Part shown: positions 11,761-22,862 of the stretch, in pieces
Layout of the letters: each line of letters starts with the position of its first letter
Position numbering within the stretch: position 1 is the first letter of the stretch
Source of the DNA: Xanthostigma xanthostigma
Taxonomy: Eukaryota; Arthropoda; Insecta; Raphidioptera; Raphidiidae
Reading direction: 5' to 3'
NCBI GenBank assembly: GCA_963575645.1
Contig: OY754473.1
Coordinates: forward strand, 434,001-498,000
Length of the DNA stretch: 64,000 nucleotides
Translations under genes and position numbers: made by a program
Notes under the pieces: generated by a model
Seen by the model: only the letters and a program-made list of their open reading frames with translations
What the model was told of the DNA's origin: nothing
Databases searched by the model: none

Positions 11761-12117
11761 ATGAAAAATTCAATTCAATTCAATTCAATTCCTGCACAAC
11801 TTTTAAGCAGAAGCTTGTCTGCAGTCGAACTTCGACTGTGGAAAGACTTTCAAGTAAGAAAACGTGACGATTACGACTTTAGTCTGTCGTGTGATGGAGG
11901 AATGGCCAAAATACCAATTAGAAATGCGATAATTGATGGAACGAGCGAAGAAAACTTCAAAATATTTGCTTTTCCAGAACGAGAAATAAATGATGCGCCA
12001 CTCCAAACTGATGAATTTTGGCCAGAAAGAGTAATTGTGAAAAGTAATTGTGTGTATTGTGAAACTTTAACTGCAGATCAAATCTGCAGTTCCGAACTGC
12101 CGGCCGACAGTGCGTGA
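11761..12117 (+). CDS. Hypothetical 118-codon ORF, open only in unit 4
   Basis: The frame runs from ATG at 11761 through a short TTCAA repeat, VELRLWKDFQVRKRDDYDF, MAKIPIRNAIIDG and DEFWPERVIVKSN, and ends in MITE-derived sequence. The other five units have a stop (TGA for TGG) after VELRL. I recognise no domain. Because its 3' end is a MITE duplicate and its siblings are broken, it is more likely a degenerate exon than a functional gene. Confidence 0.3.
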   Translation: MKNSIQFNSIPAQLLSRSLSAVELRLWKDFQVRKRDDYDFSLSCDGGMAKIPIRNAIIDGTSEENFKIFAFPEREINDAPLQTDEFWPERVIVKSNCVYCETLTADQICSSELPADSA

Positions 12118-12834
12118 ATGGGTACCTTAAGAGAGGAAGTTGAAGCGTCGAAAACTAGCATAAATCGGAAGTTTTTAATACCGTTGGAGAACGGGTGGGT
12201 TCGAGAGTTTGTTCGTTCCACCTTAGGCAGGAGCCCAAAACGGACACATAATGTATATTACATTTCTTCGGACGGAATAAGATGTTATAACTTTAAATTA
12301 TAGAACTGACCTTAGTTAAACTTGTTATGTAACCATTCTGTTAAAGAATATTTATCCAAGTTGTACAGTTGCTTGAATAAAATGCCCTCAAAAATATTAC
12401 ATCGAATCCACATTTTAATGCAGCCTAGTTTCGAAATATGAAAACTTCTGTGTAAGTATTGACATTATTGTGGAAGGTTTTAATACAAGTATTGAATTAC
12501 ATGGACTAATCTATAGCCAATAAGTGGGGGATGGTGATAACAGCGTGTATAAAAAATTATTAGAGACGAAGCCATAATGGTAATGACCTTTTAATTTAAA
12601 AAGTGGAATGCAGAAATCATCTGATACGTAATTACGTATCTAAATTGCGTGATTCGGTCAAACATAGTGTCGAGTAAAAAAAGGATGTAAGTTCAAAAAT
12701 TCGTTTTCATTTGAAAAATAAAATAGACACACTGAGAATTTCTATTGTTAGCGCATCTAAGCTATCATAAACGCATAACATAGCTATTATATTTTGTACG
12801 TAAGTACGTTGTCTTAATAATAGTCTCTTTGCAG

Positions 12835-13608
12835 GATTTATTTCCCAATAACGTAAAAGAATTGCTGACACGAAAGCTTCAATCAAAATAAAAAATGAAG
12901 TACACACAAGAGTTACGGAGCTTTACACTATCCTTGCAATTTTATTCGACAAGGGCAATTATGTCAGAAGATTGTGGAGAAATTTGCTTCCAGTTGTAGT
13001 TGATGGTAAACCAGGGTTTACAAAAGAGGCGTTTCAAGCGATTTTATTGCACAAAGAGAAAAATTACTTAGTAAACATCGCAATAGATGAGATGGCAACA
13101 CGGCAGCAGATTATCTACGATTGCACGGAAAAAGCCATTATTTTGCTATCTCACTGACAAGTTTGAACGCTGTATAACTTACATTGCAAGTTTCGTTTCA
13201 TTTAAACTGGGACGCAAACTACAATGCGAGCACTGTGTTTCACAACTATTTGGGAAAAAAGAGGGCTTTTTAAATTCTCTGATAGAGCATAGAAACAGGG
13301 GAGGTTTGAGTTACCCAAATCCTGAAGTAATTAAAATTTGCGAAAAAACAGAAATATTTTTAAGGCATGAACAAAGGCGTAAAAAAAAGCTAACAAAGAA
13401 GAGGTGTCAAGATTTTATTGGCATAAATATTTTTGAAAATATGACTGCCCACGATGTAACTCCATGAGAAAGTCACAAAGTCTTGTTAATTAAATCTATT
13501 TGTATTTGTTATCTCACTACACGAATAAATTATATTTGCAAAAATGCTGTAGCAGATGAAAAAATTAGGAATATGTGCACGAAATTAATTTTATGTAAAG
13601 GACAATAA
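12835..13608 (+). pseudogene. P-type transposase fragment (unit 4)
   Basis: It has the same structure and lesions as the other array copies. Confidence 0.65.
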
Positions 13609-13688
13609 ATCTAGATACCTACCCATATTTGTTATTTCTTTTTATTTAGCCCACCCCTTCCTTTGTTTTTAAAAATAATTATTATCAT

Positions 13689-15862
13689 CTGTGTGTGTAT
13701 TGTGAAACTTTAACTGCAGATCTGGAAATCTGCAGTTCCGGACTGCCGGCCGACTGTGCGTGAATGGGTACCTTAAAGTGTGCTAATCGAACTGTTCGAT
13801 CGACAGTCTTTGCGACCGTTTCAACGTGTATGGCCCCTTTAACCAATAATGATTACAATTCATTTTGTACAATAGTTACATAAGTAAGTACAAGTAAGTA
13901 TTATATAAGTGCACAGATATAAAAGACATTCCATATGAAAAATTCAATTCAATTCAATTCAATTCCTGCACAACTTTTAAGCAGAAGCTTGTCTGCAGTC
14001 GAACTTCGACTGTGAAAAGACTTTCAAGTAAGAAAACGTGACGATTACGACTTTAGTCTGTCGTGTGATGGAGGAATGGCCAAAATACCAATTAGAAATG
14101 CGATAATTGATGGAACGAGCGAAGAAAACTTCAAAATATTTGCTTTTCCAGAACGAGAAATAAATGATGCGCCACTCCAAACTGATGAATTTTGGCCAGA
14201 AAGAGTAATTGTGAAAAGTAATTGTGTGTATTGTGAAACTTTAACTGCAGATCAAATCTGCAGTTCCGAACTGCCGGCCGACAGTGCGTGAATGGGTACC
14301 TTAAGAGAGGAAGTTGAAGCGTCGAAAACTAGCATAAATCGGAAGTTTTTAATACCGTTGGAGAACGGGTGGGTTCGAGAGTTTGTTCGTTCCACCTTAG
14401 GCAGGAGCCCAAAACGGACACATAATGTATATTACATTTCTTCGGACGGAATAAGATGTTATAACTTTAAATTATAGAACTGACCTTAGTTAAACTTGTT
14501 ATGTAACCATTCTGTTAAAGAATATTTATCCAAGTTGTACAGTTGCTTGAATAAAATGCCCTCAAAAATATTACATCGAATCCACATTTTAATGCAGCCT
14601 AGTTTCGAAATATGAAAACTTCTGTGTAAGTATTGACATTATTGTGGAAGGTTTTAATACAAGTATTGAATTACATGGACTAATCTATAGCCAATAAGTG
14701 GGGGATGGTGATAACAGCGTGTATAAAAAATTATTAGAGACGAAGCCATAATGGTAATGACCTTTTAATTTAAAAAGTGGAATGCAGAAATCATCTGATA
14801 CGTAATTACGTATCTAAATTGCGTGATTCGGTCAAACATAGTGTCGAGTAAAAAAAGGATGTAAGTTCAAAAATTCGTTTTCATTTGAAAAATAAAATAG
14901 ACACACTGAGAATTTCTATTGTTAGCGCATCTAAGCTATCATAAACGCATAACATAGCTATTATATTTTGTACGTAAGTACGTTGTCTTAATAATAGTCT
15001 CTTTGCAGGATTTATTTCCCAATAACGTAAAAGAATTGCTGACACGAAAGCTTCAATCAAAATAAAAAATGAAGTACACACAAGAGTTACGGAGCTTTAC
15101 ACTATCCTTGCAATTTTATTCGACAAGGGCAATTATGTCAGAAGATTGTGGAGAAATTTGCTTCCAGTTGTAGTTGATGGTAAACCAGGGTTTACAAAAG
15201 AGGCGTTTCAAGCGATTTTATTGCACAAAGAGAAAAATTACTTAGTAAACATCGCAATAGATGAGATGGCAACACGGCAGCAGATTATCTACGATTGCAC
15301 GGAAAAAGCCATTATTTTGCTATCTCACTGACAAGTTTGAACGCTGTATAACTTACATTGCAAGTTTCGTTTCATTTAAACTGGGACGCAAACTACAATG
15401 CGAGCACTGTGTTTCACAACTATTTGGGAAAAAAGAGGGCTTTTTAAATTCTCTGATAGAGCATAGAAACAGGGGAGGTTTGAGTTACCCAAATCCTGAA
15501 GTAATTAAAATTTGCGAAAAAACAGAAATATTTTTAAGGCATGAACAAAGGCGTAAAAAAAAGCTAACAAAGAAGAGGTGTCAAGATTTTATTGGCATAA
15601 ATATTTTTGAAAATATGACTGCCCACGATGTAACTCCATGAGAAAGTCACAAAGTCTTGTTAATTAAATCTATTTGTATTTGTTATCTCACTACACGAAT
15701 AAATTATATTTGCAAAAATGCTGTAGCAGATGAAAAAATTAGGAATATGTGCACGAAATTAATTTTATGTAAAGGACAATAAATCTAGATACCTACCCAT
15801 ATTTGTTATTTCTTTTTATTTAGCCCACCCCTTCCTTTGTTTTTAAAAATAATTATTATCAT
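13689..15862 (+). repeat. Array unit 5
   Basis: This is a full 2174-bp unit. The MBD-like ORF is at 14292-14477 and the P-type fragment at 15009-15782. Confidence 0.9.
15009..15782 (+). pseudogene. P-type transposase fragment (unit 5)
   Basis: It has the same structure and lesions as the other array copies. Confidence 0.65.
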
Positions 15863-16859
15863 CTGTGTGTGTATTGTGAAACTTTAACTGCAGATCTGGA
15901 AATCTGCAGTTCCGGACTGCCGGCCGACTGTGCGTGAATGGGTACCTTAAAGTGTGCTAATCGAACTGTTCGATCGACAGTCTTTGCGACCGTTTCAACG
16001 TGTATGGCCCCTTTAACCAATAATGATTACAATTCATTTTGTACAATAGTTACATAAGTAAGTACAAGTAAGTATTATATAAGTGCACAGATATAAAAGA
16101 CATTCCATATGAAAAATTCAATTCAATTCAATTCAATTCCTGCACAACTTTTAAGCAGAAGCTTGTCTGCAGTCGAACTTCGACTGTGAAAAGACTTTCA
16201 AGTAAGAAAACGTGACGATTACGACTTTAGTCTGTCGTGTGATGGAGGAATGGCCAAAATACCAATTAGAAATGCGATAATTGATGGAACGAGCGAAGAA
16301 AACTTCAAAATATTTGCTTTTCCAGAACGAGAAATAAATGATGCGCCACTCCAAACTGATGAATTTTGGCCAGAAAGAGTAATTGTGAAAAGTAATTGTG
16401 TGTATTGTGAAACTTTAACTGCAGATCAAATCTGCAGTTCCGAACTGCCGGCCGACAGTGCGTGAATGGGTACCTTAAGAGAGAAAGTTGAAGCGTCGAA
16501 AACTAGCATAAATCGGAAGTTTTTAATACCGTTGGAGAACGGGTGGGTTCGAGAGTTTGTTCGTTCCACCTTAGGCAGGAGCCCAAAACGGACACATAAT
16601 GTATATTACATTTCTTCGGACGGAATAAGATGTTATAACTTTAAATTATAGAACTGACCTTAGTTAAACTTGTTATGTAACCATTCTGTTAAAGAATATT
16701 TATCCAAGTTGTACAGTTGCTTGAATAAAATGCCCTCAAAAATATTACATCGAATCCACATTTTAATGCAGCCTAGTTTCGAAATATGAAAACTTCTGTG
16801 TAAGTATTGACATTATTGTGGAAGGTTTTAATACAAGTATTGAATTACATGGACTAATC

Positions 16860-17125
16860 TATAGCCAATTAGTGGGGGATGGTGATAACAGCGTGTATAA
16901 AAAATTATTAGAGACGAAGCCATATGGTAATGACGTAATAATTTAAAAAATGGAATGCAGAAATCATACGTAATTACGTATCTAAATTGCGTGATTCGGT
17001 CAAACATAGTGTCGAGTAAAAAAAGGATTGTAAGTCCAAAAATTCGTTTTCCTTTGAAAAATAAAATAGACACACTGAGAATTTCTATTGTTGGCGCATC
17101 TAAGCTACCATACACGCATAACATA
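16860..17125 (+). pseudogene. Mutator-like transposase fragment (unit 6, less decayed)
   Basis: It reads GDGDNSVYKKLLETKPYGN, then IVSPKIRFPLKNKIDTLRIS and IVGASKLP, with fewer breaks than in units 1-5. It fits the same Mutator-like family segment downstream of the GDGDSS motif. Confidence 0.55.
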
Positions 17126-17176
17126 GCTATTATATTTTGTACGTAAGTACGTTGTCTTATAATAGTCTCTTTGCAG

Positions 17177-17492
17177 GATTCATTTTCCGATAACGTAAAA
17201 GAATTGCTGACACGAAAGCTTCAATCAAAATAAAAAATGAAGTACACACAAGAGTTACGGAGCTTTACAATTTCCTTGCAATTTTATTCGACAAGGGCAA
17301 TTATGCTAAAAGAATGTGGGGAAATTTGCTTCCACAGCTGTCTACCTTAAGACGTTGGTGTATACTTGTGGTTGATGGTAAACCAGGGTTTACAAAAGAG
17401 GCGTTTCAAGCGATTTTATTGCTTTAAGAGAAAAATTACTTAGTAAACATCGCAATAGATGAGATGGCAACACGGCAGCAGATTATCTACGA
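17177..17492 (+). pseudogene. P-type transposase N-terminal fragment (unit 6)
   Basis: It follows the acceptor-like CTTTGCAG and encodes KELLTRKLQ, YTQELRSFTISLQFYS, a segment absent from units 1-5, and VDGKPGFTKEAFQAI. It ends abruptly at ATTATCTACGA, where foreign AT-rich sequence begins. Confidence 0.6.
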
Positions 17493-17793
17493 ATATAATT
17501 ATAAATAATCATCATTTTTGCTCTTTTATAAGTAGTTTTTTTCCCAGCAGAAGAATTAATAACCCTAATATAATTATTTATTACATATATATAATACATT
17601 TTGACTACTTTTTTGTATGAGTAACGCGTCTGCGAGGCCTTCTTCAGCTAAAATTATTTGCTTGCAGTACAGTGAATATGAATAGGAAATATTGTAACGA
17701 TTCCGACCCTGTATTAGGAATCATTCAGAACTTAGGGTTTGAACGCATTAATGTTGGTTAGAATCGTCAGTACATTTTTAGCGTCAAAAAAAT
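17493..17793. other. Unassigned insertion sequence
   Basis: This AT-rich segment interrupts the P-type fragment. It includes GCGAGGCCTTCTTCAGC, similar in style to the short GC-rich motif found at the ends of several retroelements. No boundaries are proven. Confidence 0.35.
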
Positions 17794-18229
17794 ATTCCCA
17801 ATCTGATTTCGAGGACACGGAAATTAAGATAATTTTTTTTTAATATTCTTGGATTTTCAAGTTTTTAAGACGATTATACGTTTACAGGTTTTGATACGTA
17901 GTACACAAATGCAAGTTTCTAACAAATTGATTAATTATTTTATATAGGTAGTAAAATGTGGATAGTAAATAGTTTGGTTGTGTATCATTTATTCGTGCCC
18001 TTTTAATCAACAATTCCTGTCTTTTCGACTTCTGAACAATGAGTCATAACAAGCACGTGTTGAAATGTGCTATTGCAAATGTCTTCTCCGCAGCGGATGA
18101 GAGAATGTTGATTGAGAAAAAAATACAATGGAATCCAACCCCGTGAAAAGTTCACAAGTCGTCTACAACAATTGGTTTTGCAAAGCTAGAAATAAAACAA
18201 TTCCAATATCAGGGTCGCTACTTAACCCT
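17794..18229 (+). pseudogene. Tigger/pogo-type transposon 5' part (copy 1)
   Basis: This matches 23413-23848 closely, from TTCCCAATCTGATTTCGAGG through ATG at 18039 (MSHNKHVLK) to the CENP-B-like HTH region. A piggyBac element is inserted at TTAA (18226-18229), cutting the ORF. The homologous unoccupied site at 23843-23855 reads GCTACTTAAACAAAG. Confidence 0.65.
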
Positions 18230-18548
18230 TAACCCTTCACTGCATACAGTTGCATTAATGCAACAAATTCGATTTCCATGTAATAAGTATGTAAATATTT
18301 TAATCTAGTTCGTCTGCATAATGTAACATGACTGCAACTAAGTAGACTATTAAACTAAAGTATAGAAAACAACTAACAGATAGCGTTAACAATAAGAAAT
18401 ACCAATATATAGTTGATCAGCTGACCCCGTTGAACTATAGCCCGTGTTGTAAAGTTGTTTATTTTTCCGTTGGTTTAAAGTGCTGGAAAATTCTTGGAAA
18501 AATAATTTTTTTTACACATATTTTATAAATATAGGTTTGTCTTATATA

Positions 18549-19226
18549 GGGTCCGCCAAATAACTTTTTTTTTTTGAAAATGCTATAAAAAAAAACTACT
18601 GAATATTTTCTCAAATTTCTTTTTTTATTTGAAAGTACAATCCTTCCGGTTAATAATGGAAAATAATTTCATTCGAAAATGAGCAAGGAGTGGCCGTTAC
18701 AGTCAATGGCGATCGTTATCGGGCCATGTTGAACGAATTTTTGTTCACAAAAATTGAAGAGGAGGATATTGGCAACATTTGGTTTCAACAGGACGGCGCT
18801 ACGTGCCACACAGCCGAAGCTACACTCGATGTTTTGCGCCCTGTTTTTGAAGATCGCATTATCAGCCGCAGAGCTGATGTCGTTTGTCCACCTCGAAGCT
18901 GCGATTTGACACCGTTGGACTATTATTTGTGGGGTGCCGTCAAAGATAAGTGTTACGCCGACAAGCCAGAGACAATTGACGCTTTAAAGGACAATATTCG
19001 TGAAGCCATTGGTGAAATACAGCTGCTCACAATCGAAAATGTGCTTAAAAATTGGACCGATCGTGTAGGCTACTGCATGGCCAGCCGAGGCAAGCCATTT
19101 GAATGAAATTATTTTCCATTATTAACCGGAAGGATTGTACTTTCAAATAAAAAAAGAAATTTGAGAAAATATTCAGTAGTTTTTTTTTATAGCATTTTCA
19201 AAAAAAAAAAGTTATTTGGCGGACCC
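18549..19226 (+). mobile_element. Mariner deletion derivative with 126-bp TIRs
   Basis: Terminal inverted repeats 18549-18674 and 19101-19226 begin GGGTCCGCCAAATAACTTT and are flanked by TA on both sides (18547-18548, 19227-19228). Between them is only the C-terminal part of a transposase. The element is nested in a piggyBac, which is nested in a Tigger. Confidence 0.9.
18679..19106 (+). pseudogene. Mariner/Tc1-like transposase, C-terminal part
   Basis: The frame contains WFQQDGATCHTA, carrying the second catalytic aspartate, and CDLTPLDYYLWG, carrying the third acidic position. These are the signature blocks of mariner/Tc1-like DDE transposases. The N-terminal DNA-binding domain and first aspartate are missing because the left TIR joins coding sequence directly at about 18675. 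The remaining ORF has no stops and ends GKPFE, with its TGA inside the right TIR. It cannot encode an active enzyme by itself. Confidence 0.85.
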
Positions 19227-19302
19227 TATACATAGAAATTGAATAAATATAATTGTTGCATATCTGCAACATCATGCGATAACGCTCATTCTGTCTTATA
19301 GA

Positions 19303-21129
19303 ATGGCCAGGAACAAGCGTAGTTTGACTGAACAAGAAGTGGAGGAGAGACTATGAAACTTAGATGATAGTGAAGACGGATTTGACTTTTCGGATAGTGA
19401 TAGCCTTGACGATCCAAACTATGTTCCTGAAACCATTTGGATACAATAATTTGAAAAAAATGACGAGTCAGATAGTCTATTACATAGTCCAAATAATCAG
19501 GATTCTCTGCAAACAGAAACCGAACCAGTAGCATCCACAAGTTTCAAACAGAAAACAAAAATTGAAATGCTATGGAAAAAGCAAAGTTTGCTTTTGAATG
19601 AATCGCAACTATTATTTTATGGAAATACGTCGTTACCAGCCGATATTTTGGATTCGCCTCATAAATTTTTCTCATATTTATTTACGGAAGATATTATCAA
19701 CAGAATTGTCAATGAGACAAATTTATATGCGATTCAAAAGGACACTGAAAAGCCTATCAAAACATCTGCTTTGGAAATTCGACAATTTATTAGAATATGT
19801 TTATACATGTCATTGGTACATCTTCCTAGCTGTCGGTCATACTGGTCTGACAATTTAGGTTTCTCACCAATAAAAAATACTATGACTGTGAACAGATATG
19901 AGAAAATTAGAGAGTTTCTACATTTCAGCAATAATGATACGCATTAACCGAAAGACCACAAAGATCACGACAGGCTTCATAAACTCAGACCTCTTCTGGA
20001 TATGGTAAATTATAGTTTTGCTAAAGTTTTGTTAGAACAACACTCATCATTAGATGAACAACTATGCTTCACTAAAGCTCGTCACTTTTTAAAACAATAC
20101 TTACCAATGAAACCCCACAAATGTGGGTTCAAGCTTTTTGTTGTCGGGAGTTTCAGGTTTTGCGTATAACATTGAGGTCTATTCTGGACTTGAAAATTCC
20201 GAACGAAACCGTTTTGCAAATGAACCAGATCTAGGAGCTTGTGCAAATATAGTAGTAAGACTATCAAGATTGATTCCAAATAACTTAGGTTACAGATTAT
20301 ATTTTGATAACTATTATAGCACAATACCTCTACTGTCATATCTGGTCAAAAGAGGAATTCATAGTTTGGGTACTGTGCGAAGGAATAGAATTCCAAACTG
20401 TAAAATACCCGATAAATCTAAAATGAACACAGAAGCGAGGGGAACTAGTTTCGAATTTGTCGGTGTATATGATGACGTAGAAATTTCTTCTGTTACCTGG
20501 AAGGACAATAAAATAGTGAATTTGGTATCCACTTTTGCTGGAGAGAAGCCGATACAAACAGTCAAGAGGTTTGACAGGAAAAAAAGAGACTGTGTCGGTT
20601 TCCTGCCCTTATGTTATCCATGAATACAACCGACATATGGAAGGGGTGGATTTGTTGGATAGCATTTTGGAAAGACACAAAATTTTGCTTCGTAGTAAGA
20701 AGTGATATTTTCGAATATTTTACCATATTCTGGATTTAACGGTAGCTAATGCGTGGTTGTTGTATAAACGAGTTGTTAAATTCCAAAAAATGTGAACTCA
20801 AAAATGCTTACGCTTTCCGAGTTCAAGACTGAACTGGCATCAAGTTTGTGCAGCGTTGGAAAAAAACGTGAGTTCCAAGCGAGGAAGGCCGAGTAGTATT
20901 GGTATCGAAACGCAACTTCAAGAAAAAAACAAACACCGTGGTCCAGTTCAACATATTCCAACAATGGACGTTCGCATGGATGGGTATAGGACACTGGCCT
21001 AAATGGTCTGATAGTCGCGTTAGATGTAAAATTCCCAAGTGCAAGGGGTATTCGCAGACAATTTGTTGTGACTGTGGAGTTGGCCTCTGCTACAATAAAA
21101 ATAACAATTTTTTTTTAATTTCATACTGA
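19303..21129 (+). pseudogene. piggyBac transposase pseudogene (PGBD-like)
   Basis: ATG at 19303 begins MARNKRSLTEQEVEE, then an acidic SEDGFDFSDSDS stretch. The DDE_Tnp_1_7 domain follows: EDIINRIVNETNLYA, EIRQFIRICLYMSLVH, RYEKIREFLHFSNN, then SSLDEQLC, LYFDNYYSTIPLL and VKRGIHSLGTVRRNR. It ends in a C-terminal cysteine-rich segment, CKIPKCKGYSQTICCDC. In-frame stops (after EERL and after the FSNNDTH block) and several frameshifts disable it. The length matches a complete piggyBac transposase of roughly 580-600 residues. Confidence 0.8.
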
Positions 21130-21239
21130 ATAAATTTGACATGTATTACTGCATATTGTTGCATTTTACAACATTTTTTTCATATAAAATAAAAAAAAAA
21201 ACACACAAAACTACATAAATATTACTACTATAGAAGATG

Positions 21240-21390
21240 CTTAGATCATAACTATTCTAAAATTATTTTTTTTTAATTTTTAACAATTTTGTAAAATTCA
21301 TGCAGAAGTGCTAGAGATATAAATGGTTGAGTGGAAGATCAGTTTCGACTGAACTCCGCCATAATAAAGTTCTATTCTATTCTATATAGA
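21240..21390 (+). repeat. Possible LINE 3' end
   Basis: GGTTGAGTGGAAGATCAG and GACTGAACTCCGCCATAATA, followed by a (TTCTA) short repeat, look like a non-LTR 3' UTR and tail. No coding sequence is attached. Confidence 0.35.
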
Positions 21391-21661
21391 ATACGTTTGA
21401 AATCCATGCGTAACACGATCGATAAGATTGATGTTAATTCTGCAACTCAAGTTGAATGTGACAAAATGGATTTGATTAAACGTTCATTTATGACTGTTAA
21501 TAGCAAAACCAAAGTTAGATCTCAATCACCATTGTTTTGTATTAATAAGGCTCAAGCTTGTTCCCGTACTGCTCGTCTTGGTATAATGGTTCATTCTTGT
21601 TATGATATAAAGCTTCGTGACTTGGGTGACATGGTATTCTCGAAGCGCAAATTTTTTCAGT
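21391..21661 (+). pseudogene. Unassigned ORF fragment
   Basis: The 90-codon frame contains MRNTIDKIDVNSATQVEC and SRTARLGIMVHSCYDIK. I do not recognise it. It sits between a probable LINE tail and a P-type fragment and is presumably transposon-derived. Confidence 0.25.
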
Positions 21662-21662
21662 T

Positions 21663-22217
21663 TTGAAGATCATGCTTGTAGTATTTATGGTTCGAGGTAT
21701 TAAGAAAAAAGATAAACAGCCTATTGGCATACTGTTATGCGAAACAGGCATGAATACTCACGGTCCGGCTATTAGGGATGGTGTAAGAGCGGTCCGTTCG
21801 GCAGGCTTGGAAGTAGCGGCGACTGTATGTGACCAAGCTAGTACAAATGTCGACGCAAATAACTATTCAAAAAATGAAACTCAAAAGACATTACGAGGTA
21901 GTGAATAAAGAATGTTTGGATTTCTAGTGGACAATGTAGAATATGTTCCTCTTTTTGACCCTCCGCATTTATTAAAAGGGATAAGAAATAACTTGCTGGA
22001 GAAGAACGCCGAATTTACAACGAACGGTGTTAAAACGAACGGTGTTAAAAGTTCGCTAAATGGGAACATATAAAACAGTTGTATGCATTAGACAATTCAG
22101 AAGAGTAGTTTAAAGTATGTTCTAGATTGACGGATCAGCATGTAGTGAAAGCCAAAATTAAAAAAATGAAAGACAGGTTTTAGCCAAAGAATGCCATCGG
22201 TATTGAAAGGGCCTTCA
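21663..22217 (+). pseudogene. P-type transposase, middle region
   Basis: It contains VVFMVRGIKKKDKQPIGIL, RSAGLEVAATVCDQASTNV, PLFDPPHLLKGIRNNLLEK and SRLTDQHVVKAKIKK. These match the RNase H-like core of P/THAP9-like transposases (ALVFM...GSWK.P.GYF, LFDPPHL.KGIRNNLL). It has stops after TLRGSE and at DNSEE, plus a small duplicated GTGTTAAAACGAACG block. It ends at a GT splice-donor-like site before a Mutator-like segment. Confidence 0.7.
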
Positions 22218-22276
22218 TGGTCAAGTACGTATTTATTTATATGTTGCAAAAACTGCTTTTTAAAATTTCAATTTAG

Positions 22277-22800
22277 CAAGTTTCCAGCAATTACGGTTAT
22301 TGCAGATGTTGCTTGCTGTAAACGATCGTATGGTGTACGCATCGTCAGGTTTGGGCTGTATTGTACGCCAACGAACAAAAAAACTTATTTTTTAGGCATA
22401 GGACTAAATACTGTAGCGTGTGTCCTCGTGCCGGATCAATGAAAAAACTACCAAGTGAGCATGTTTGTTATAAAAAGTGGAATAAGCCATCAACAGCGAC
22501 GGAAACCGACATTATTGTGGAAGGTTTTAATAAAAGTATTGAATTACATGGACTAGTCTATAGCCAATTAGTGGGGGGATGGTGATAATAGCGTGTATAA
22601 AAAATTATTAGAGACGAAGCCATATGGCAATACTAATGACGTATTAATTTAAAAAGTGGAATGCTGAAATCATCTGATACGTAATTACGTATCTAAATTG
22701 CGTGATTCGATCAAACATAGTGTCGAGTAAAAAAATCATTGTCTTTTGAAAAATAAAATAGACACACTGAGAATTTCTATTCTTAGCGGCTATCATAAAC
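22277..22800 (+). pseudogene. Mutator-like transposase fragment downstream of P-type exon
   Basis: After TTTCAATTTAG the sequence reads KFPAITVIADV, CKRSYGV, then FLG...TKYCSVCPRAGSMKK, HVCYKKWNKPSTATETD, IIVEGFNKSIELHGLVYSQ and GD. The KRSYG, KYCS.C.RA, STA.E.DIIVEGF pattern is that of animal Mutator-like transposases. Frame breaks occur at 22350-22370 and 22578. Confidence 0.65.
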
Positions 22801-22862
22801 GCATAACATAGCTATTATATTTTGTACATAAGTACGTTGTCTTAATAATAGTCTCTTTGCAG

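Larger units (their letters stand above)
11515..13688 (+). repeat. Array unit 4
   Basis: This is a full unit. At 11838-11840 the codon is TGG where the other units have TGA, which opens a longer frame. Confidence 0.9.
4260..17492 (+). repeat. Tandem array, about six 2174-bp units
   Basis: Identical landmarks recur every 2174 bp: CTGTGTGTGT starts at 7167, 9341, 11515, 13689 and 15863, and at 4260 in unit 1 once a 733-bp insertion is allowed for. Units differ by only a few substitutions that I could find. Examples are C/T in the CAGTC(C/T)TT stretch of unit 1, TGG for TGA at 11838-11840 in unit 4, and AAAG for GAAG in unit 6 near 16484. Each unit contains part of a MITE, an unassigned ORF, an MBD-like ORF, a Mutator-like fragment and a P-type fragment ending in its C-terminal tail. 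Unit 6 follows the array sequence to about 16868, then switches to a diverged version and breaks off at 17492. Confidence 0.9.
15863..17492 (+). repeat. Array unit 6, hybrid and truncated
   Basis: It matches the array to about 16868. It then carries distinct substitutions and indels (CAATTAGTGGG for CAATAAGTGGG, CCATATGGTAATGACG for CCATAATGGTAATGACC), retains a segment deleted from units 1-5, and stops at 17492 within the P-type fragment. The diverged half resembles the separate copy at 22500-23410 and probably represents an older sequence at the edge of the amplification. Confidence 0.8.
18230..21160 (+). mobile_element. piggyBac-type element (decayed), inserted at TTAA
   Basis: The left end abuts TTAA inside a Tigger copy and begins CCCTTAACCCTTCACTGC. 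It contains a broken transposase (19303-21129) and, upstream of it, a nested mariner derivative (18549-19226). The right terminus is not resolved: the Tigger right flank is not seen after the element, so that end is rearranged. Confidence 0.65.

Noticed and set aside
4260-17492. CRISPR-like or satellite array
   Set aside because: Units are 2174 bp without unique spacers and contain decayed transposase text. This is a tandem amplification of composite repeat DNA.
21391-21661. Endogenous virus or host gene
   Set aside because: There is no recognisable motif. A location between a LINE-like tail and P-type sequence makes transposon origin more likely, but it stays unassigned.
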